A DNA stretch of 64,000 nucleotides from Igneacidithiobacillus copahuensis (GTDB taxonomy: Bacteria > Pseudomonadota > Gammaproteobacteria > Acidithiobacillales > Acidithiobacillaceae): positions 176,286 through 240,285 of the forward strand of contig NZ_JAAXYO010000039.1 of assembly GCF_018854015.1 (NCBI RefSeq), in the 5' to 3' direction. Positions 58,080 through 64,000 of this stretch are shown here, piece after piece; the stretch's first letter is position 1; every line of letters begins with the position of its first letter. A program made the position numbers and the translations under genes. The notes below the pieces were generated by a model. The model had not been told where the DNA came from, ran no database searches, and saw nothing but the letters and a program-made list of their open reading frames with translations.

Positions 58080-61000
58080 GCGAACGACGCGAAATTCCCT
58101 ACAACTACACCTCCTTTTCCGACCGCGAGATCGTCTGCCGATTCCTTGGGGACGAAGCCTGGGAGACCCTGGAAACGCTGCGCGGGCAGCGGGTCACCGG
58201 GCGTTCGGCGCGGATGCTCTTCGAGGTACTGGGCGATCTCTGGGTGGTGGCGCGCAACCCCTATCTGCAGGAGGACCTCTCCTCCGACTCCAAGCGACGC
58301 CGTGCCCTCTGGCAGGCCCTGGAGCACCGCCTGGACGAGATTGCCCAGCGCGCCGAAGGCAATGCTCTGGTTTTGCAGCTCCTCGATCGCTGCCGCGGCG
58401 CCAAGCAACGTTTCATCGCGAACTTCGATGCCGAGCGCGAGCTGCGCAAGCGGGCGGGGCAGGCCCTGGCCAAGGTCAGCCCCAAAGATCATGTGGACTT
58501 CAGCCCCTATGCCCGGGTAGCACACGTCACCGATGCCTCGGATTGGCGCGTCGAGCTGCCGCTGGTGGTCCTCTACCCAGCAACGGAAGCAGAACTGGCT
58601 GAGCAGGTACGCGTCTGTCGCGAACTGCAGCTGGCCATCATCCCGCGCGGCGGCGGTACCGGCTATACCGGCGGGGCGATCCCCCTGACACCGCGCAGCG
58701 CCGTCATCAATACCGAAAAACTGGACTCCCTATCGGCGATACAGGAAGTCGCCCTGCCCGACTGCGATGCCCTGGTGCCCGTCGTCGAAGCCGGCGCGGG
58801 AGTAGTCACCAAGGTGGTTGCTGACCTGGCCGAAAGCGCCGGGCTGGTCTTTGCCGTCGACCCCACCTCTCTCGATGCCTCCACCATCGGCGGCAACATC
58901 GCCATGAATGCGGGCGGCAAAAAGGCGGTACTCTGGGGCACCACCCTGGATAACCTGGCCTCCTGGCGCATGGTCATGCCCGATGCCCGCTGGCTGGAGG
59001 TCGAACGCCTGGATCACAACCTGGGCAAGATCCACGACCAGGAGCAGGTGCGCTTTCGCATCACCCGCTACGAGGCGGATGGCAAAACCCCCGTAGCCGC
59101 ACCCGAGATCCTCGAACTCCCCGGTGGCGGTTTTCGCAAGGCCGGATTGGGCAAGGATGTCACCGACAAGGCCCTGGGGGGCTTGCCGGGCATCCAGAAG
59201 GAAGGTTGCGACGGCATCATCACCTCCGGGCGCTTCATTCTGCACCGCATGCCTAAGCACCTGCGCACGGTCTGTCTGGAGTTTTACGGCAAGGACCTGG
59301 AGCCGGCGGTCGCTGCCATCGTCGAGCTCAAGAACTATGTAGAAGGTCGGGCGGAGGTGCTGCTGACCGGTCTGGAGCACCTCGACGAGCGGTACATCAA
59401 GGCGGTCAAGTACAGCAACAAGGCGCCGCGGCGCGAGCGCCCGCGCATGCTGCTGCTGGCCGACATTGCCAGCGACGATGCCGACGCCGTCGGCGCCTGT
59501 GCCTCGGCGCTGGTGCGCTTGGCCAATGCCCGCGGCGCCGAAGGCTTCATCGCCACCACCCCCGAGTCGCGACGTCGCTTCTGGGCCGACCGTAGCCGTA
59601 CCGCAGCGATTGCTGCGCATACCAACGCCTTCAAGATCAATGAAGATGTCGTCATCCCCCTCGATCGGCTGGGCGAATATACCCGCGCCGTCGAGCGCCT
59701 AAATATCGAACAGTCGATTGCCAATAAACTGCGCATCATCGATGCTTTGCAAGGCTATCTGCAGGGAGAGATGCCGGAGCTGCGGCGGGTGAAGGATTTT
59801 GAGGACAGCGCCGAAGAGCGCGCCATCGTGGCGGGCAAACGAGAAGCGGCGCTTGCCCTCCTCCAGGAAGTCCACGGTCGCTGGGAGCATTATCTTGCCC
59901 ATCTTGACCAGCCCGCCGAGGAGTTACTCCCCAGCGTACCCGCGGAAGAGCAAGGGCAGATCGATCCCCAGCAGAGCCTCTTGCAGTTGCTCTTGCGGCG
60001 CGATCTGCGCATCAGTTACCGCCAGGACATCGGCAAGCCCCTGGAAGAGCTCTTCGCGGGGGAGCGCTTCACCGGGGTACTGGGCGAGATCCGGCGCATC
60101 CACGAGAGGGTCCGGCGTACGCGCATCTTTGTCGCCCTGCACATGCACGCTGGCGACGGCAACATTCACACCAACCTACCCGTGCTCTCTTCCGACCGCG
60201 AGATGCTGCAGGAGGCCGACCGGGTCGTCGACCGCATCATGGAGGTCGCTAAGGAGTTGGGCGGCGTCATCTCCGGTGAGCACGGCATCGGCATCACCAA
60301 GATGCGCTGGCTGGAGCCAGAAAAGATGGCAGCCTTCCAGCAATACAAGGCGCAGGTCGATCCGGATGGGGTCTTTAATCCGGGTAAACTGCTGCCCGGT
60401 TCGGGACTGGAAAGCGCCTATACCCCGTCACTGCAACTGGTGGAGCAGGAGGCGCTGATTCTCGAGGCGAGCGAGCTCGACAGCCTCAACCGCGAGATCA
60501 AGGACTGCCTGCGTTGCGGTAAGTGCAAGCCAGTCTGCATGACCCATGTGCCACGCGCCAATCTGCTCTATTCGCCGCGCAACAAGATCCTGGCGACAGG
60601 GCTTTTGATCGAGGCCTTTCTCTACGAAGAGCAGACCCGGCGCGGGGTATCGCAGCAGCATTTTCAGGCCCTGGAAGATGTTGCCGACCATTGCACCACC
60701 TGCCACAAGTGCATGACCCCCTGTCCGGTGGATATCGATTTTGGCGAGGTCTCGGTGCACATTCGCAATCTTCTGCGCGCGCGCGGCGAAAAGACCTTCA
60801 GCGCCGGTACCCGGCTGGCCATGAGCTATCTCAACGCCAGTGACCCGCAGACCGTACACTTCCTGCGCCGTGGCGTGCTGCAGCCCGCCTATCAGGCGCA
60901 GGCCCTGGCGCACCGCATCGTCCGGCCCCTGCTACCCAAGGGTGAGGCGCCGGCTACCACGGGCAAGGCCGATATCCGCGCCGAGGTCATTCACTTCTTG

Positions 61001-61903
61001 CGCAAGCCGCTGCCGACCGACATGGGGGCGCAGACCATGCGCCAGATTCTCGGCATCGTCGACCACGAAACCGTGCCCATTCTGCGCGATCCGCAGACCG
61101 CCCCGGACAGCGAGGCAGTATTCTACTTTCCCGGCTGTGGCAGCGAGCGCCTGTTCAGCCAGATTGGTCTGGCCACCCTCGCCATGCTCTATCGCGTGGG
61201 AGTACAGACGGTGCTGCCCCCCGGCTATCTTTGCTGCGGCTACCCGCAGACCGCTGCCGGTCAGGAAGACAAGGGGCAGGAAATCTCGGTGCGCAATCAA
61301 GTGCTCTTTCACCGCGTGGCCAACACCCTCAACTATCTGGATATCAAGACCGTCATCCTGTCTTGCGGCACCTGCATGGACCAGTTGCTCAAGTACCAGT
61401 TTGAGCAGATCTTTCCCGGCTGCCGCCTGCTCGACATCCATGAGTTTCTCATGGAGAAGGGGGTGCGCATGGAAGGCGTTGCCGGCGTGCAGTATCTCTA
61501 CCATGACCCTTGTCATAGTCCGATGAAGACGCACAAGCCGCTGACCGTGGCGGAGACCCTGCTCGGCCAGCCGGTGCGCGGCTCCGAGCGCTGCTGCGGC
61601 GAAGCCGGTACCCTGGCCAGTAGTCGTCCGGATATCGCGACGCAACTGCGCGCGCGCAAGGAAGAAGTCCTGCACCAGGACATCCAGGCCCTCACCGGCG
61701 CGCCCAAGGCGCAGGGTGGCAACGTCAAGTTGCTGACTTCCTGCCCGGCCTGTCAGCAGGGTCTGGAACGCTACCGTCTGGATACCGGCCTCGATACCGA
61801 CTATATCGTCGTCGAACTCGCCAAGGCACAGATGGGGGTCGATTGGGCGCGACAATTTGCCGAGGCCGCCCGCAATGGTGGCATCGAACGGGTCTTACTG
61901 TAG
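58076..61903 (+). CDS. Giant FAD/iron-sulfur dehydrogenase (DUF3683, GlcD-GlcF-like fusion)
   Basis: The 1275-residue protein joins an N-terminal DUF3683 region (to ~150), an FAD-binding PCMH domain (RGGGTGYTGGAIPL), an FAD-oxidase C domain (LHMHAGDGNIHTNLP, SGEHGIGITKMRWL), two 4Fe-4S motifs (CLRCGKCKPVC, CTTCHKCMTPCPVD) and two cysteine-rich CCG domains (FPGCGSERLF, CCGYPQ, HDPCHSPMK, CCGEAG, TSCPACQQG). The layout is that of D-lactate/glycolate-type dehydrogenases with a heterodisulfide-reductase-like electron exit. The substrate is probably a 2-hydroxy acid. GTG start overlaps panC. Confidence 0.85.
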   Translation: MSERREIPYNYTSFSDREIVCRFLGDEAWETLETLRGQRVTGRSARMLFEVLGDLWVVARNPYLQEDLSSDSKRRRALWQALEHRLDEIAQRAEGNALVLQLLDRCRGAKQRFIANFDAERELRKRAGQALAKVSPKDHVDFSPYARVAHVTDASDWRVELPLVVLYPATEAELAEQVRVCRELQLAIIPRGGGTGYTGGAIPLTPRSAVINTEKLDSLSAIQEVALPDCDALVPVVEAGAGVVTKVVADLAESAGLVFAVDPTSLDASTIGGNIAMNAGGKKAVLWGTTLDNLASWRMVMPDARWLEVERLDHNLGKIHDQEQVRFRITRYEADGKTPVAAPEILELPGGGFRKAGLGKDVTDKALGGLPGIQKEGCDGIITSGRFILHRMPKHLRTVCLEFYGKDLEPAVAAIVELKNYVEGRAEVLLTGLEHLDERYIKAVKYSNKAPRRERPRMLLLADIASDDADAVGACASALVRLANARGAEGFIATTPESRRRFWADRSRTAAIAAHTNAFKINEDVVIPLDRLGEYTRAVERLNIEQSIANKLRIIDALQGYLQGEMPELRRVKDFEDSAEERAIVAGKREAALALLQEVHGRWEHYLAHLDQPAEELLPSVPAEEQGQIDPQQSLLQLLLRRDLRISYRQDIGKPLEELFAGERFTGVLGEIRRIHERVRRTRIFVALHMHAGDGNIHTNLPVLSSDREMLQEADRVVDRIMEVAKELGGVISGEHGIGITKMRWLEPEKMAAFQQYKAQVDPDGVFNPGKLLPGSGLESAYTPSLQLVEQEALILEASELDSLNREIKDCLRCGKCKPVCMTHVPRANLLYSPRNKILATGLLIEAFLYEEQTRRGVSQQHFQALEDVADHCTTCHKCMTPCPVDIDFGEVSVHIRNLLRARGEKTFSAGTRLAMSYLNASDPQTVHFLRRGVLQPAYQAQALAHRIVRPLLPKGEAPATTGKADIRAEVIHFLRKPLPTDMGAQTMRQILGIVDHETVPILRDPQTAPDSEAVFYFPGCGSERLFSQIGLATLAMLYRVGVQTVLPPGYLCCGYPQTAAGQEDKGQEISVRNQVLFHRVANTLNYLDIKTVILSCGTCMDQLLKYQFEQIFPGCRLLDIHEFLMEKGVRMEGVAGVQYLYHDPCHSPMKTHKPLTVAETLLGQPVRGSERCCGEAGTLASSRPDIATQLRARKEEVLHQDIQALTGAPKAQGGNVKLLTSCPACQQGLERYRLDTGLDTDYIVVELAKAQMGVDWARQFAEAARNGGIERVLL

Positions 61904-61905
61904 GG

Positions 61906-62568
61906 ATGACGCACGCGTTTACCCGAGCCGACCTGCGCATCCAACTTCTTTCCGCCATCGCCGCCTCCGCCGACGTGACGGCATTCCTGCGCTTTCACGA
62001 CGTTTTTACCTCGGCCATGACCGGCAATCTCGCCCTCCTCGGTCTGGCCTTGGGGCAAGGACACTTGGCCTTGGCTACCCACTCCCTCCTGGCCCTCATC
62101 GGTTTCATCATTGGCGCCGTAGCCGCCAGCGCTTTGGGAGCAACAGCTCTCGGACGCGGTGAACGCATCCTCTTTCTGGAGCTGCTGGGCCTGTGGATCT
62201 TTGCCGCGGGCTGGTGGCTCTGGGGCTTTCCCGCCGGCGGCGGGCCGCTGGCAATAATGATTCTCGGTTCTGCGGTGGCCATGGGGACGCAAAGCGTCCT
62301 CGCACGCCGAGTCAACGTGGCCGGCGTTCCCTCGGTAGTGTTCACCAACACCCTGACCAGCATCCTGATCAGCCTTACCCAGGCCCTGCAAAAGCGGGAA
62401 AAACCCGGCTGGGTGACGATGCAGCAGCTCGCCGCCCTGCTCGCCTACGCGGGCGGCGCGGTTTTCATCGCGGCACTGCTCTGGCTGAGCCCGGTGCTGG
62501 CGGTCAATCTGCCCTGGCTGGCGTTGCTCGGGGTGTGGTTTTTGGGACGGCATGAAGCAGCTGCATGA
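61906..62568 (+). CDS. DUF1275 (YoaK-like) membrane protein
   Basis: The 220-residue protein has about six membrane helices and the family pattern DVTAFLRFHDVFTSAMTGNLALLG and later GTQSVLARRVNVAGVPSVVFTNTLT. Function is unknown for the family. ATG 61906 follows the dehydrogenase stop by 2 bases; its end overlaps the Smr gene by 17 bases. Confidence 0.8.
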   Translation: MTHAFTRADLRIQLLSAIAASADVTAFLRFHDVFTSAMTGNLALLGLALGQGHLALATHSLLALIGFIIGAVAASALGATALGRGERILFLELLGLWIFAAGWWLWGFPAGGGPLAIMILGSAVAMGTQSVLARRVNVAGVPSVVFTNTLTSILISLTQALQKREKPGWVTMQQLAALLAYAGGAVFIAALLWLSPVLAVNLPWLALLGVWFLGRHEAAA

Positions 62569-62935
62569 AGACCGTGCCGTGCCGATCCCCCTCGACGGCA
62601 TCCTCGACCTGCACCAGTTTCGCCCAGCCGAAGTCAACGATCTGGTCCGCGAGTATCTGCGCGCCTGTCGCGCTGCGGGAGTCCTGCGAGTCCGCATCAT
62701 CCATGGCAAAGGCAAGGGCGTTCTGCGCCGGCGGGTGCATACCATCCTGCGCCACGAAACAGCGGTACGGGCCTTCGGCCTTGCCCAGGACCGCAGCAGC
62801 TGGGGGGCCACCTGGGTCGATCTCTACCCCGCCGACGTCATTCCGCCCGCCAAGGCCGCCCCGGATGTCGAGAATGCAGTCAGCAAGCCGCCATTCTGGT
62901 ATCGTATGCTGCAGTCAATTTTTCTCAAAAAGTAA
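62552..62935 (+). CDS. Smr-domain protein
   Basis: The 127-residue protein carries one Smr domain: ILDLHQFRPAEVNDLV, then IIHGKGKGVLRRRVHTIL. Smr domains cut RNA or DNA, and some rescue stalled ribosomes. The short C-terminal tail is hydrophobic. It lies between the DUF1275 and aldolase genes with almost no gap. Confidence 0.82.
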   Translation: MKQLHEDRAVPIPLDGILDLHQFRPAEVNDLVREYLRACRAAGVLRVRIIHGKGKGVLRRRVHTILRHETAVRAFGLAQDRSSWGATWVDLYPADVIPPAKAAPDVENAVSKPPFWYRMLQSIFLKK

Positions 62936-62938
62936 TCT

Positions 62939-63544
62939 ATGGAAGAAGAAGGCGTCACCAAGTTCCAACTCCATTGGCAGGCGGGCGACGCTCCCGCCCC
63001 GGAGTTTATCCGCGAACTGGAGTTCTGGCGCAGCCGTCTGCGCGCCATCGGCGGCATTGGCGCAGACCCCAGGCGCTATGGGGGCATCGGTTTTGGCAAT
63101 CTGAGCCGTCGCTGCACTGAAGGCTTCTGGATTACCGGCACGCAAACCGGGGAGCTGGCCAGCCTCGGTCCCCAGCACTACAGTCTCGTCGAAAACTGGG
63201 ATATTGATGCCAATACCATCTGGGCACGCGGACCGGTGGCGCCCTCCTCCGAGTCCATGAGCCACGCGGCACTCTATGATCTGCGGCCAGACATCCACTG
63301 GGTATTTCACGCGCACCTGCCCGAACTGTGGAGGCGTGCGGCAGCACTGGATCTGCCACGCACCCCAGCCGATGTAGAGTACGGTACGCCGGCTATGGCC
63401 GCAGCGGTACGAGACATCGCCCGCCATGCCAGATTACCGGTGCTGCTCAGCATGACCGGCCATGAAGATGGCATTCTGGTGGCGGGCCAGCAGGCCGACG
63501 ATTGCGGCGAGGCTTTGCTGCGCGCCATCGCCCGCGCCAGCTGA
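62939..63544 (+). CDS. Class II aldolase/adducin family protein
   Basis: The 201-residue protein has the class II aldolase fold: GGIGFGNLSRRC, the SSESMSHAALYDLRPDIHWVFHAHLPELW block with the HxH zinc ligands, and a later MTGHEDGILVAG. The usual third His of the family is matched by the GHEDG His. It may act on a sugar phosphate or methylthioribulose-type substrate; specificity is unclear. Confidence 0.75.
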   Translation: MEEEGVTKFQLHWQAGDAPAPEFIRELEFWRSRLRAIGGIGADPRRYGGIGFGNLSRRCTEGFWITGTQTGELASLGPQHYSLVENWDIDANTIWARGPVAPSSESMSHAALYDLRPDIHWVFHAHLPELWRRAAALDLPRTPADVEYGTPAMAAAVRDIARHARLPVLLSMTGHEDGILVAGQQADDCGEALLRAIARAS

Positions 63545-63550
63545 AGGGCG

Positions 63551-63823
63551 TTATTCCTGAATCACTTCCAGCGCTCCGGCCTCGAGCAGCGCTGCCTCGG
63601 CAATGGCCGCCGCCTGGGGATCAAAACCGCCATAGATGGCCGCAATAGCCGGTTTCTCTGCAAACTCCGCCGCTTCCATACGCGGATTTTCACGCAGCAG
63701 CAGTTGCAACGCCGACTGCAGTTCCATCGGCGCATCCTGCAGTTCGGCCAGCTGCTCGCGAACTTTGCTCAAGGCCACCTGCATCGCATCGGCACTGGGA
63801 AACAACACTTTAAGAAGAAACAC
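63551..63823 (-). CDS. Small protein of unknown function
   Basis: The 90-residue helical protein starts at GTG 63823 behind GGAGG 4 bases upstream. It is rich in Ala/Glu/Leu and has no membrane segment or recognisable family. It converges on the aldolase gene. An upstream in-frame extension lacks a ribosome site. Confidence 0.5.
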   Translation of the reverse strand: MFLLKVLFPSADAMQVALSKVREQLAELQDAPMELQSALQLLLRENPRMEAAEFAEKPAIAAIYGGFDPQAAAIAEAALLEAGALEVIQE

Positions 63824-63937
63824 GGATCCTCCAGGAGCGGGAAATATTATTGCCCATGATACGCGCGATGCTTGCGCTCGATCCACAATTACGGGCGATC
63901 CGTTTCAGGAGTTCATTCCTTCTCCATTTGCGTATTC

Positions 63938-63976
63938 TGTTGATCGTGGGCACCGATTCTGGCGATCGTGGGCACC
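63938..63976. repeat. Tandem repeats resembling an IS21-family element end
   Basis: GATCGTGGGCACC occurs at 63942-63954 and again at 63964-63976, a 22-base period, preceded by TGTT. IS21-family ends carry such repeated sites and similar GATCGTGGGCACC sequences. The element itself would lie beyond the window. Bases 63824-63937 hold no gene I can support. Confidence 0.4.
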
Positions 63977-64000
63977 CCTGGAGAGGGAACATTTTGGTCG

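Noticed and set aside
63810..63992. A 60-codon minus-strand frame at the right edge
   Set aside because: It runs through the tandem repeats of the presumed element end and has no recognisable similarity or ribosome site.
1..64000. CRISPR arrays or rRNA genes
   Set aside because: No regularly spaced repeats of 25-40 bases and no rRNA-like sequence were seen on either strand.

Overview
The window reads as ordinary chromosome of an Acidithiobacillus-like gammaproteobacterium: a motile, probably chemolithotrophic acidophile. That placement is inference. It rests on Pseudomonas-style flagellar and chemotaxis genes (motD, cheYZA, cheV, csrA-fliW), sulfur-handling genes (a Tat-exported DsrE-like protein, rhodanese, a persulfide-sensor-like ArsR) and moderately high G+C. 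No rRNA or CRISPR array is present. There is one tRNA.

Layout. 1-12.2 kb is a flagellar and chemotaxis island: flgM-flgN-csrA-fliW, a convergent ycgR, motD plus a SPOR protein, then one tight run of cheY-cheZ-cheA, a short chemoreceptor-like protein, an ODP-type di-iron oxygen sensor, a PAS/CZB receptor, cheV and a second soluble CZB receptor. Two FliA-type motifs of identical geometry and a sigma-54 motif precede its units. 12.2-24.8 kb holds a phosphohexomutase, a Zn/Mn-type ABC importer with two permeases and no binding protein, slt, murJ, ribF, ileS and lspA. 24.8-28 kb has a sigma-54-like promoter before a 67-codon ORF, a thioredoxin-like/ABC pair and a Tat-DsrE gene. 28-36.4 kb is one leftward run: an ArsR repressor with a BigR/SqrR-like cysteine pair, TolC/adaptor/RND efflux, a split YgaP (DUF2892 plus rhodanese), glutaredoxin, thioredoxin and a Nit-type amidase. 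It looks like a reactive-sulfur or thiol-stress operon.

36.4-44.4 kb contains tRNA-Gly(CCC), ubiD, a PhnD-like/SCP2-like pair, tcdA, tatD, and a TetR regulon with two matching operators controlling a dienelactone hydrolase and an Old Yellow Enzyme. 44.4-46.3 kb is a small decayed integron: a truncated intI remnant, an attI-like point and two cassettes with attC sites, one carrying a nucleoside-deoxyribosyltransferase/TIR-like protein that could be a defence effector. 46.4-48.2 kb has exported small proteins and a Phd-type antitoxin beside a broken PIN toxin.

48.2-64 kb is housekeeping: guaBA, an AbrB-type membrane protein, two adjacent class II nucleotidyltransferases (pcnB and a CCA-like gene), folK, a deoxynucleoside kinase, panBC, a 1275-residue FAD/iron-sulfur dehydrogenase, DUF1275, Smr and class II aldolase genes. 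Tandem repeats resembling an IS21-family end lie at the right edge.

The most interesting items are the oxygen-sensing chemotaxis module, the degraded integron with its candidate defence cassette, and the thiol-stress/RND operon.
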